Shown one piece after another: positions 1-6,488 of a DNA stretch of 14,986 nucleotides. The first letter of the stretch is position 1; each line of letters begins with the position of its first letter. Below the pieces are notes generated by a model. It worked only from the letters and a program-made list of their open reading frames with translations. It was not told the origin of the DNA and did no database searches. Both the position numbers and the translations under genes were made by a program. This DNA comes from Christensenellaceae bacterium (GTDB lineage Bacteria; Bacillota; Clostridia; Christensenellales; UBA1750), in NCBI GenBank assembly GCA_031287285.1, contig JAITTC010000052.1, positions 1 to 14,986 of the forward strand. The letters are read 5' to 3'.

Positions 1-340
1 AGACCTCCGGTCTGGCCCGGCGCCCATTCTTGCCGGCCCCCGGAGGCAAAGCCTCCGGGCCCGCCCACGAAGCTGCAGTTCGAGCTCCTTCGCAACCCTT
101 AAGCTGGAACTTGCCGGGGGCTGTGGTTATTTCGCTGCGGTTTAACCAACCGGGCCCGCCCACGGGGCTGCAAATCGAGCTGCTTCGCTTACCCTAAGGT
201 TAGAACTTATCGGGCTCTGTAGCCATTTTGCTGCGGTTTAAGTCAACTGCGCCCGCCCGCAGGGTCGTAGCTCGAGCTACTTCTCAACCCTAAGGTAAGA
301 ACTTACCGGAGGGACTGTGACCATTTTGCTGCGGTTTAAG
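1..340. repeat. Three degenerate tandem repeats of about 95 bp, plus a hairpin
   Basis: Units run approximately 57-151, 152-248 and 249-340. Each starts with a CCCGCCC block, carries a TCGAGCT core, a CTTC(G/T)C block, a CCCTAAG/CCTTAAG block and a GAACTT block, and ends with GCTGCGGTTTAA. Unit spacing is 95 and 97 bp. The third unit contains two perfect 14-bp palindromes, GTAGCTCGAGCTAC (267-280) and GGTAAGAACTTACC (294-307), which are imperfect in the other two. A 9-bp stem with an AAA loop (CCCGGAGGC/GCCTCCGGG, 39-59) lies before the array. No convincing gene is seen here on either strand. Confidence 0.75.
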
Positions 341-545
341 CCGGTCGAAGGCCGCTTTCTTCTCGGCTTCTTCTATATGGTTTCGCCGCCATCGCAAGGA
401 GTGCCGAGCGAAGCGGGCTTTAACGACGAAACGCAGCAAGCTTCGCAGGGGAAAAGGGGCGGCGCCGCAAAGCCGAAAGCGCCGCGAACAGCGAGCCCTT
501 GCTTGCCGCGCTTTCACCCCGTAAAGCCTCCCGGCCAGCCCTCGC
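341..545. other. Stretch with no supported gene
   Basis: Short ORFs run through both strands here, but none has a ribosome binding site, a recognisable domain or a plausible composition. The minus-strand reading is Arg/Phe/Ala-rich and continues into the third 95-bp repeat unit, which suggests repeat-derived sequence rather than a protein gene. Confidence 0.5.
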
Positions 546-584
546 AAAAAGAAAAGCGCATGGCGCCGCTCTCGCTTCCATGCA
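546..584 (-). terminator. Intrinsic terminator of the Mrr-like gene
   Basis: Read on the minus strand, a GTGCATGG/CCATGCGC stem (one G-U pair, 14-nt loop) is followed by the T-rich stretch TTTTCTTTTT. It lies about 27 bp past the stop codon of the gene ending at 611, which is where that gene's terminator is expected. Confidence 0.7.
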
Positions 585-610
585 CTTACTCTATTCCATT
601 TTCGCTTTTA

Positions 611-1744
611 TTATCCCGCGTTCATTAAAACGAGCCATATCAGCAGGCCAAATAGCGCTAAAAGCCCCGCGAGCGCGCAGAAGACGACGATGGCGGCGGT
701 TCCAAGGCCGCGCAGGGCGGGCTTCTTCTTCCCTTTGCTCTCGGGCCTCCCCTGCGTCTGCAGAAGCGCCCTTTCCGCGCGCCATCTCTCCTCATAGGCG
801 CGCTGCACCCTCTCGGCATTCACCCTTCTTCTTTCTTCAAAGGCCCCGAATTTGCGGTCGAGTTCCTGCATCGTTGGGAACTGCGCCCTCTCGGCATGGG
901 CTGCCCTATCCATCGTTTGACGCGGCCGCTCTTCGGCCCTTTGCGGCGCTTCGGCCGTCCATCTTCGCGCCGCTTCCACCCTTTGCGCCTGCTCCGCCGC
1001 AAGGCGATGCGCTTCCCCGATCTTGCGCTGCCTCTCGGCCTCTGCCGCCCGCCTTCGTTCCTCTTCGGCCCTTTGCGGCGCTTCGGCCGCCCATCTTCGC
1101 TCCGCTTCCACCCTCCGCGCCTGCTCCGCCGCAAGGCGATGCGCTTCCTCGATCTTGCGCTGCCTCTCGGCCTCTGCCGCGCGCCTTTGCTCTTCCTCGG
1201 CCCTTCGCGCCTCTTCTTCCTTCCTGCGCTTTTCCTGCTCCTGCTCATAATTTCGCCGCGCCTCGTCGATCAGCCCGACTAAACGCTGCTCATCATAAAG
1301 ATGGATGCCCAATTCCCTGGCCGCCGTGTAAGCGTTTTTGGTAAACCTCGAGCTGGTTATAATCCACACCTCGTCAAGGTGCAGGATATTTTTGCCGGAT
1401 TCGGTCTTCCACACATCCTGAAAGCCGACCGTGCCCTTCCAGTTCTTGCACTGCACGCCGATCTTCTTGCCGGCAGCGTCTTCCATCGTGATATCGATGC
1501 CAAAATCGCCGCTCGCCCGCGTGACGATCACCTGCAGGTAGCCCAGCGCCCGGAGCAACTCCCCGCAATAATACTCAAAATCGAGCCCTTGCATCCCGCG
1601 GATGCGCTCCAGCGCGCGGTGGCTCCGCTCGCCCGGCCGATAAAGGCCTTCGCGCCCAGCAACTCCCGCCTGCGCCTGCAGGCCGCTTATCGCCCTAACA
1701 TTCCCATTATATGGATTGGAAAGGGGGGGGGTATTTTTCCGCAA
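611..1744 (-). CDS. Mrr-type restriction-endonuclease-domain protein with coiled coil and C-terminal membrane helix
   Basis: This open frame encodes 377 residues from a TTG. Residues about 45-160 form an Mrr_cat-type (PD-(D/E)xK superfamily) domain: LDFEYYCGELLRALGY, then SGDFGIDI with the catalytic Asp, then VQCKNW giving the Q-x-K signature, then a TSSRFT block. Residues about 165-300 are a Glu/Arg/Ala/Gln-rich coiled coil with an internal 44-residue duplication. Residues about 345-375 are one hydrophobic helix close to the C-terminus, so the protein is probably a tail-anchored membrane protein. The family cuts DNA, often modified DNA, in restriction or genome defence; substrate specificity cannot be read here. 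The TTG start lacks a Shine-Dalgarno site. The true start is probably the ATG at 1874, in another frame, separated by a C9 tract (1723-1731). The gene is therefore either frameshifted, phase variable, or affected by a homopolymer error. ATG codon 51 (1594) is an alternative start but would clip the domain edge. Confidence 0.75.
   Translation of the reverse strand: MRKNTPPLSNPYNGNVRAISGLQAQAGVAGREGLYRPGERSHRALERIRGMQGLDFEYYCGELLRALGYLQVIVTRASGDFGIDITMEDAAGKKIGVQCKNWKGTVGFQDVWKTESGKNILHLDEVWIITSSRFTKNAYTAARELGIHLYDEQRLVGLIDEARRNYEQEQEKRRKEEEARRAEEEQRRAAEAERQRKIEEAHRLAAEQARRVEAERRWAAEAPQRAEEERRRAAEAERQRKIGEAHRLAAEQAQRVEAARRWTAEAPQRAEERPRQTMDRAAHAERAQFPTMQELDRKFGAFEERRRVNAERVQRAYEERWRAERALLQTQGRPESKGKKKPALRGLGTAAIVVFCALAGLLALFGLLIWLVLMNAG
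929..1192 (-). repeat. 132-bp in-frame tandem duplication in the coiled coil
   Basis: The segment starting at 929 recurs at 1061 with few changes, an offset of 132 bp or 44 codons. It duplicates one coiled-coil module in frame: about RRAAEAERQRKI, then EAHRLAAEQ, then RWxAEAPQRAEE. Such repeats can expand or contract by slippage or recombination and change the length of the stalk. Confidence 0.85.
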
Positions 1745-1874
1745 TTATTTTTCGAAACGAGATTCCTTCTTCGCCGAGCGGCCCTTCAGGCGCCCTCAGC
1801 CCGGCGAAAAAAACGAAAAGGCAAAAAAGAGCGACTAAATTCAGCATTAGCGCGCAGAAAAACCCGACTTCCAT
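1707..1874 (-). CDS. Out-of-frame N-terminal membrane anchor of the Mrr-like gene
   Basis: An ATG at 1874 opens a 55-codon frame beginning MEVGFFCALM, with one hydrophobic segment at residues about 4-26, followed by a polar stretch ending AEKYPP at the C9 tract. It runs into TAA at 1707-1709 just past the tract. The start sits after a purine-rich AGGGCAGGGG stretch and 63 bp downstream of a good -10 element. Dropping one C (C8) joins this frame exactly to the Mrr-like frame, giving one protein of about 420 residues with membrane helices at both ends and the nuclease domain between. I infer this is the real 5' end of that gene, not an independent peptide. Confidence 0.65.
   Translation of the reverse strand: MEVGFFCALMLNLVALFCLFVFFAGLRAPEGPLGEEGISFRKIIAEKYPPPFQSI
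1723..1731 (-). repeat. C9 homopolymer (G9 on plus strand) at the frame junction
   Basis: Nine consecutive G on the plus strand, read as C9 in the gene, lie exactly where the frame from ATG 1874 changes to the frame carrying the nuclease domain. The frames differ by one base, so C8 or C11 would restore continuity. This is the geometry expected for slipped-strand phase variation, or for a homopolymer sequencing or assembly error. Confidence 0.85.
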
Positions 1875-1936
1875 GGTTCCATCCCCTGCCCTTTCTTTTT
1901 CCGCAAGAGGATTCGCCTTCCATTCCCCTCCCCCCG

Positions 1937-1965
1937 TTTATATCATAATTTTACTTTCTTCGCAA
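1937..1965 (-). promoter_or_regulatory. Promoter of the Mrr-like gene
   Basis: On the minus strand TTGCGA (1965-1960), a 17-bp spacer and TATAAA (1942-1937) form a sigma-A-type promoter. The leader to ATG 1874 would be roughly 55 nt. This supports 1874, not the TTG at 1744, as the start of translation. Confidence 0.65.
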
Positions 1966-2402
1966 CGGCCTGAGCCGCAGCACCCTCGTATTTCGCGCGG
2001 CGAATCAAGGATTTTTGAGCGAGAAAAAAGGCAGTGACATTCCACGCAGCCCCCAAAGGTTGTCATGGGCAAAATCGCGTCTGATCCGCCGAGCTTCGTT
2101 TTTGAAGCGAACTGCCGCTGAGCGCCCTCCTAAGAAGGGCCTAAGTCCCGCCGAATAGACGAGGGCCGGCCGTGGCAGACCGAGGCGCTATCGCCCCCAA
2201 AAGCGAAGGAGCGCTGGCGCGGCCATGCGGGGCGTTCAGCGCGGAGCATCGAAGGGCGCACGGAAGGGGATTTTGCGGGCCGCTCGCCGCAAAGGAGGAT
2301 TTCCCGGCGGGCAGAAGCAGCCTGGGCAAGGAGGATGGCGCCGCCAGCCGCGAAAGGTGTGCGGCGCCGGGTTTTTTGGCTGAATCAGCGGGATACGCCG
2401 CT
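1966..2402 (+). ncRNA. Gene-free stretch; possible non-coding RNA ending at about 2377
   Basis: No credible protein gene lies here. On the plus strand the stretch ends with a GC-rich hairpin plus T6, and no plus-strand gene precedes it, so a transcript of unknown start appears to terminate here. Small hairpins include CTTC/GAAG at about 2094-2109 and GCCCT/AGGGC at about 2124-2140. I looked for tmRNA, RNase P RNA, SRP RNA, T-box and c-di-GMP riboswitch signatures and found none. The 5' end is unknown; a possible -35 TTGAGC (2015-2020) has only a poor -10. Confidence 0.3.
2337..2377 (+). terminator. Intrinsic terminator, plus strand
   Basis: A perfect 8-bp stem GGCGCCGC/GCGGCGCC (2337-2344 and 2361-2368) with a 16-nt loop is followed by GGG and T6 (2372-2377). 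The reverse strand has no T tract after the stem, so it serves plus-strand transcription. No upstream plus-strand gene was found for it. Confidence 0.6.
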
Positions 2403-3155
2403 TTACGGCAGCTCCTCAAAGGATAGGCTGGCCCAGCTGGCGCCAGGCTGAATATGCCTTGCGCCCTCCACGCGCAGGGGCTCAAGCTCAATCCCCTGCG
2501 CCGCCAGGTAAGGCGCAAGCTCCTCGCCGAAAAGCGCCTCCGCAGCCGCATAGGCGCTTGGAAAGCCCTCGTATTCCGTGCCATAAAACGCTTCGGGCAG
2601 GCTCTCGTTCAGGAGCACGCCAGTCGTCTCCAGGGTTTTGGGGTCGAGCTCCAGGAGCGAAAAGCCATCGCCGCTCTCGCGCCAGAAGCGAAGCTCTGTG
2701 GCTGCAAAGCGAACGCTCCCATCCTTCTTAAAGCGATAGAGCCTGGCGCTTTGGCTGAACTGGCCGTAATCCCATCCGCCGCTGATGATTTCGGGCTCCT
2801 GCCGCGCGGTTCCGCTCTCGTCGCATTCATAAAGGAAGTAGAGCGGGCTGAAATCCTCCACATGGCCGCTGACCGTGTAGAGGATGACGAGGCGGAGCGG
2901 GTAGCCTTGGCCCTGCCGAATGAGGAGCGCGTCGATGCCCGCCAGCGAAAGGCCTTGCTCGCGCATTTCCTTCATGCCCGGGATCCGCTCGTCTGCGATT
3001 GCGTCCATGTTCTTCATGTGCTCCTCGATGAGGGGGCGGAAGAGCTCGATCCCCGAAGATTCTAGCGGCGCCGCGTGAGACTTCGCACAGGCGGCGAGCA
3101 AGAGCGTAACGCCCAGCAGCAGGGCGATCAGGCGAGGGGGCTTCTGCGTGCGCAT
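2403..3155 (-). CDS. Lipoprotein of unknown function
   Basis: The protein has 250 residues from ATG 3155, chosen because GGGAGGAAG lies 4 nt upstream; a longer frame to 3191 lacks such a site. The N-terminus MRTQKPPRLIALLLG has basic residues, a hydrophobic core and the lipobox LLAAC, so it should be exported, lipid-modified on the Cys and anchored outside the membrane. The mature part is mixed alpha/beta in character, with a beta-rich stretch around YLLYEC and an aromatic C-terminal part. I recognise no family. It is transcribed alone, divergently from the gene at 3337; a TATATAAA stretch just upstream (about 3180-3187) could be its -10 element. No terminator is evident after it. Confidence 0.75.
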   Translation of the reverse strand: MRTQKPPRLIALLLGVTLLLAACAKSHAAPLESSGIELFRPLIEEHMKNMDAIADERIPGMKEMREQGLSLAGIDALLIRQGQGYPLRLVILYTVSGHVEDFSPLYFLYECDESGTARQEPEIISGGWDYGQFSQSARLYRFKKDGSVRFAATELRFWRESGDGFSLLELDPKTLETTGVLLNESLPEAFYGTEYEGFPSAYAAAEALFGEELAPYLAAQGIELEPLRVEGARHIQPGASWASLSFEELP

Positions 3156-3264
3156 GGGGCTTCCTCCCTTTCCATAGGCTTTTATATACAAACGAGCATG
3201 ACCAGGGGCTGTGTTGCCGGCCGGGCGCAGGCGCGGTTAGCTTTTGGTAAAGCGGGGCCCCGGC

Positions 3265-3293
3265 TTGCATTTGCGCCCGCCCTCTGGTATGCT
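3265..3293 (+). promoter_or_regulatory. Promoter of the 3337-5785 operon
   Basis: TTGCAT (3265-3270), a 17-bp spacer and TATGCT (3288-3293) give a good sigma-A-type promoter. Transcription would start near 3300, 20-40 nt before the first gene. Confidence 0.7.
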
Positions 3294-3336
3294 TATGCTA
3301 CACTACAGATAAAGAATGATTTGGGGAGTGTTTTAC

Positions 3337-4110
3337 TTGGCCGAGGATGAAGTCAAGCAGGAAGCGGAGCCGGAAGCTGAAAAACCCGCCGCCGATCCGC
3401 CGCAAATAGACGCGGAAGCCCAAACGCTCGAGCCCAAGGAAGCGCCTGCCAAGGCGCCCGAAGAAAAAGCGGCCGAAGGGCCTGCCAAAAATCCAGAAGA
3501 GCGGGTGGAGGAAGCGCCCTTGCCGGAAGCCCCTGAGCGGGGTTACCCGCCGGTGCGCAAGGTTCTGCGCGCCATCTCGCTCGCCGCCCTGGCCGTGGCC
3601 ATTTTGGCCTGCGTCGTGCTCCTTTTGCCGCATCTCACCGAAAGGCCGAGCTACGCCTTCACGGAGGCCGGCCTGTTCTCTGCCGAAAGCGCGGCCGGCG
3701 GCCTTCGCGTTTCACACCCCGAATTCCTGGTTCAGGCAGATAACAACGAGGCCTTGCTGCTCAGCGACGGCAAGTACCGCATCAGCCTCTATTTTGAGGA
3801 TGTGAGCGCCGCCCTGCAAGAGAGCCTGGCCCTTGGCTACAGCGAAGAAGAGGCTGGCGAGGCTCTTTTTGCCGCGGCGCGGCAGGCCCTGGCAGGTGAT
3901 GAACTGCCCGGCGGCAATAAGCCCGCCGCAGACGGTTCCGTCAGCTTTGACTTTGGCTCCGGCGAGGGCAACCGCTTTAGCTGCCGCATGGAAACGGCCT
4001 TGCTGGGCGAAAAAACCGTGCTCGCCGCCGTGATTCACCCCATCTATGAAGAAGAAGGCGCGCTTCAGCTCTTTTCCGCCGTGAAAGGCAGCCTGAGGCT
4101 AGACCCATAA
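3337..4110 (+). CDS. Single-pass membrane protein with acidic Pro/Glu/Ala-rich N-terminus
   Basis: The protein has about 257 residues from TTG 3337, preferred because GGGGAG (3323-3328) sits 8 nt upstream; ATG 3316 in the same frame has only a weak site. Residues about 1-70 are a low-complexity tail rich in Glu, Pro, Ala and Lys, presumably cytoplasmic. A transmembrane helix follows (about residues 78-98, AISLAALAVAILACVVLLLP), then an external domain of about 150 residues without recognisable motifs. Its ending, a helix followed by a short final strand (SAVKGSLRL), resembles the end of the lipoprotein at 4499. A PsbP/DcrB-like fold for both is a guess. It is the first gene of the unit and is followed 31 bp later by the tautomerase. 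Confidence 0.75.
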   Translation: MAEDEVKQEAEPEAEKPAADPPQIDAEAQTLEPKEAPAKAPEEKAAEGPAKNPEERVEEAPLPEAPERGYPPVRKVLRAISLAALAVAILACVVLLLPHLTERPSYAFTEAGLFSAESAAGGLRVSHPEFLVQADNNEALLLSDGKYRISLYFEDVSAALQESLALGYSEEEAGEALFAAARQALAGDELPGGNKPAADGSVSFDFGSGEGNRFSCRMETALLGEKTVLAAVIHPIYEEEGALQLFSAVKGSLRLDP

Positions 4111-4141
4111 CGCGCAAACCATTTTAAAAGGAGGCCTTCCC

Positions 4142-4483
4142 ATGCCCTATTTGAAGCTCAGCGTAAACCGCGATCTCTCGCCCGATGAAAAGCACGCCCT
4201 TTGCGAGGAGATTGGGCGGCTCATGCCGCTCCTCCCCGGCAAGACCCGCGAAAACACCATGATGGACATCGTGAGCGGCTCCTACATCGAGATGGGCGAC
4301 GCTTCGCCCGCTCTGAACCTCGAAGTGCGGCTCTTCCACGCCGCCCCGAAAGAGAATAAGCAAAACTTCGTGCGCGAGATCAGCGCCCTGCTCGAGAAAA
4401 AGACCGGCGTGAAACCCGCCCGCATGTATATGAACCTCATCGAATACGAGAGCTGGGCCTCCGGCGGGGAATACAGGGAATAG
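4142..4483 (+). CDS. MIF/tautomerase-superfamily protein
   Basis: The protein has 113 residues, the size of macrophage migration inhibitory factor. It starts MPYLKLSVN; after Met removal Pro is the N-terminal residue, the catalytic base of this superfamily, and the following strand fits the family pattern. Further family features are the basic Lys in the loop near residue 34 (LPGKTRENTMM), the middle segment MMDIVSGSYIEMGD and the C-terminal YMNLIEYESW, which aligns with the MIF region ending in the Tyr/Trp-rich strand. It probably acts as a homotrimer on keto-enol substrates of the phenylpyruvate type; the substrate cannot be deduced. AAAAGGAGG lies 8 nt upstream of the ATG. It lies between two envelope proteins in one transcription unit, which does not itself reveal a role. 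Confidence 0.88.
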   Translation: MPYLKLSVNRDLSPDEKHALCEEIGRLMPLLPGKTRENTMMDIVSGSYIEMGDASPALNLEVRLFHAAPKENKQNFVREISALLEKKTGVKPARMYMNLIEYESWASGGEYRE

Positions 4484-4498
4484 GAACCACAGAGCGTG

Positions 4499-5785
4499 AT
4501 GCGAAAGAAAAATGGGGCGCAAGCCTTAGCGCTGCTGCTTTGCCTTGCCCTGAGCGGCTGCTCACTGCTGCCCGCCGGGAGCAGCCAAAGCGCCTTTGCG
4601 CAAAACTTCAGCGGCGGGGTTGCGGCAGCCTTCCGTCAGAGCCTGACACGCAAGCTCTTCCCCCTGGAAGAAAGCTACGAGAGCCTCTTTTCTCTTGATG
4701 CGCTGGCCGATGAAAAGGCCCGCGCTCTCTTGGGCGAAAAGCTCGAAAAGCTCGACGCCGCAGGGCCCTATTTGCGCCAGGTCGCGCAAAAGGCGCTGGG
4801 AGAAGGGCAAAAAATCGAGCTTGGCGAAGCGTTCACGGGCGGCGGGGAGCTCCTGGGCCGGCTGCTTAGCATAGACTATGCCTTTTTTGCCGAAAATGCC
4901 GCAAAAAAAAGCCCTGATGGCCGGATCTTCATCGAGGACGGCGAGCTGAACGCGCTGAAGGCGCTCTTTGGCGGCGAGGAACCAACCGGCCTTTCAGGCC
5001 TTGAACACGACGAAAAAAACGGCGGCCTTCTCTTCCTGCCGGGCCAGGGCGAAAGGTTCCCGCTGCGCCTGCTCACGGCGCGGGGAGTCTTTGAGGGCGA
5101 AAGGGAAGGGGAGGTTCGCCTGGAGCTTGAGCTTAGCGCCGCGAATCAAACCCTGGGCTTCGTCTTCATCGACGTCCTGGCCGACGAAGGCTCGCCCTTT
5201 GGGTTGCGCGCGCTTAGAGCGCAGCCCTTCCCGGGGAATAAAAGGCCGGAGCTCAGCTTCTTTTCCGCGGGCGGCGCTTCCGATCTTCCGGGCGAAAGGC
5301 ACGCCTACCCGGGCCTTGGCCTGAGCCTTCTGGAGCCCGAGTATCTCCTTGTTGAAAAGGAGGCGGGGGCACTTAACTTGAGCATCCTGCCCAAGGGGGT
5401 TCGCCGCGTATCGCGCGGCGGGCCGGGCCGCAGCGGCGGCGAGCCCAAGGCTGTGCTGACCATTCTTTCCGCCCTTGGGGGGAGCTTTGAGCCGGAGGAT
5501 TCAGCCTATGCCTCTGCCGAGGCGGCCCAGACGGGCTATGCCGCGCAGGGCGCGAAGCTCTATGACCTAACGGTAACGAAGGCCCTCTTTTTAGGGCAAA
5601 GCGGCGCCTCCCTGCTGCGCTATGAGGTGAGTGATGGGGCCGATCTGCGCCAAAGCGTGCGGCACTACATCTTGAAGGGCCCAAACCGCAGGCTGTATCA
5701 CTTCGTGTTCCTCTTTAGCCGCGGCGCAACCGAGGAAGAGCGCGATCTGCTGCAGAGGGCTGCCGCGTCGGTGCGCTTCCTGTAG
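4499..5785 (+). CDS. Large lipoprotein of unknown function
   Basis: The protein has 428 residues from ATG 4499; a GTG immediately before it (4496) is an equally possible start, with GGAA upstream. The signal peptide MRKKNGAQALALLLC ends in the lipobox LSGC, so it is an exported lipoprotein. The mature part is rich in Gly, Leu, Glu and Ala. Residues about 40-130 look helical, followed by a beta-rich middle. The final 170 residues (from about YPGLGLSLLEPEY to AAASVRFL) look like a separate domain whose closing helix and strand (DLLQRAAASVRFL) recall the end of the protein at 3337. No enzymatic motif is visible. It is the last gene of the unit, 15 bp after the tautomerase stop and 11 bp before a strong terminator. 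Confidence 0.75.
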   Translation: MRKKNGAQALALLLCLALSGCSLLPAGSSQSAFAQNFSGGVAAAFRQSLTRKLFPLEESYESLFSLDALADEKARALLGEKLEKLDAAGPYLRQVAQKALGEGQKIELGEAFTGGGELLGRLLSIDYAFFAENAAKKSPDGRIFIEDGELNALKALFGGEEPTGLSGLEHDEKNGGLLFLPGQGERFPLRLLTARGVFEGEREGEVRLELELSAANQTLGFVFIDVLADEGSPFGLRALRAQPFPGNKRPELSFFSAGGASDLPGERHAYPGLGLSLLEPEYLLVEKEAGALNLSILPKGVRRVSRGGPGRSGGEPKAVLTILSALGGSFEPEDSAYASAEAAQTGYAAQGAKLYDLTVTKALFLGQSGASLLRYEVSDGADLRQSVRHYILKGPNRRLYHFVFLFSRGATEEERDLLQRAAASVRFL

Positions 5786-5796
5786 AAAACATCAGC

Positions 5797-5823
5797 AAAA
5801 AAGGCCTCTACGAGGTCTTTTTT
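5797..5823 (+). terminator. Intrinsic terminator of the 3337-5785 operon
   Basis: A6 followed by GGCCTC, a TAC loop, GAGGTC and T6 forms a compact hairpin flanked by complementary A and T tracts. It could terminate transcription on either strand and lies directly after the lipoprotein stop. Confidence 0.85.
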
Positions 5824-5878
5824 GCGTAAGCGGCAGGGAAAGCAGGGCCCTCCCCGCTCGTGCGAAGAAGGCCCTTTC

Positions 5879-6292
5879 GTCATTGCGATTGCCGCATGCG
5901 GAGGCGGTGTCGCACACGGCAACCGCTGCCCACAGAGCGCTATGCGCCCTTTTTTCGTCATTGCGATTGCCGCGTCGCTCCGCTCCTCGCAATGACGGTA
6001 AGCCATCCAGATCATCCTCGACCGCGCGGAGAAGGCCTTTCGTCATTGCGAGTGGCAACGAAGCGATCCAGCGCCCTTCTTTTTGAAGAAGCCTTTGCGC
6101 ATGCTTGCTGGATTGCTTCGTCGCTTACGCTCCTCGCAGTGACGGTGAAGCCATCCAGATTATCCTCGACCGCGCGGGGGAGGGCCTCTCGTCATTGCGA
6201 GCGGCAGCGAAGCAATCCAGCGTCCTCCTTTTTGATGCAGCCTTTGCGCATACTTGCTGGATTGCTTCGTCGCTTACGCTCCTCGCAATGAC
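5879..6292. repeat. Cluster of palindromic MITE-like repeats
   Basis: Two units of equal length (6042-6143 and 6191-6292, 102 bp each) begin GTCATTGCGAG and end CTCGCA(A/G)TGAC, with a second inner inverted pair CGAAGCAATCCAGC/GCTGGATTGCTTCG around a non-palindromic core. A variant unit (5879-5996) has the same ends with a different interior and contains a 40-bp mini-palindrome (5957-5996). The units are joined by a conserved spacer (CCATCCAGAT, ATCCTCGACCGCGCGG), giving a 149-bp tandem period. No transposase is encoded. Similar GTCATTGCGAG/CTCGCAATGAC palindromes are common intergenic repeats in many bacteria. The ORFs across this stretch are by-products. Confidence 0.85.
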
Positions 6293-6417
6293 GAGGAGGG
6301 CCGTTAAAGCGCCTGCCCAGTCGCTGGCCGGCCCTACCAACCTGCCACATCGCTTACGCTCCTCGCGGGTGGCGAAGAGGGCCGTTAAAGCGCCAGCCCA
6401 GCCGCTGGCCGGCCTTA
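6293..6417. repeat. About 44-bp direct repeat flanking a remnant of the palindromic element
   Basis: GGGCCGTTAAAGCGCC plus the following CGCTGGCCGGCC occurs at 6293-6336 and again at 6374-6417 (offset 81 bp). Between the copies lies CATCGCTTACGCTCCTCGC, the right-hand end of the palindromic unit with the final part degraded. The 418-71 bp up to the htpG stop at 6489 hold no gene; a weak TTGAGC/GCTCAA pairing (6421-6470) is not a convincing terminator. Confidence 0.7.
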
Positions 6418-6488
6418 AAGATTGAGCATTCCTTTCTGACAGGCCTTATTTTCCGCCTTTTTCGCTCAACTTTCGCCTCTGCTGCCCC

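Noticed and set aside
290..547. Small minus-strand protein of 85 codons
   Set aside because: It overlaps the third 95-bp repeat unit and has Arg-rich, repeat-like composition with no ribosome site. It is more likely repeat-derived.
499..1344. Long plus-strand open frame (281 codons) opposite the Mrr-like gene
   Set aside because: It is a Pro/Arg/Ala-rich antisense shadow of a GC-rich coiled coil; it has no domain and no ribosome site, and the minus-strand frame has a recognisable nuclease domain.
2037..2377. T-box, c-di-GMP riboswitch, RNase P RNA, SRP RNA or tmRNA
   Set aside because: The short stretches GGGCAAA and GGGCCTAAG suggested a GEMM riboswitch and the terminator a T-box, but the required conserved cores (TGGNACCGCG, ACGCAAAGC and others) are absent and no gene follows.
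5879..6292. CRISPR array
   Set aside because: The repeated units are long, palindromic and separated by near-identical spacers. There are no short repeats with unique spacers and no cas genes.
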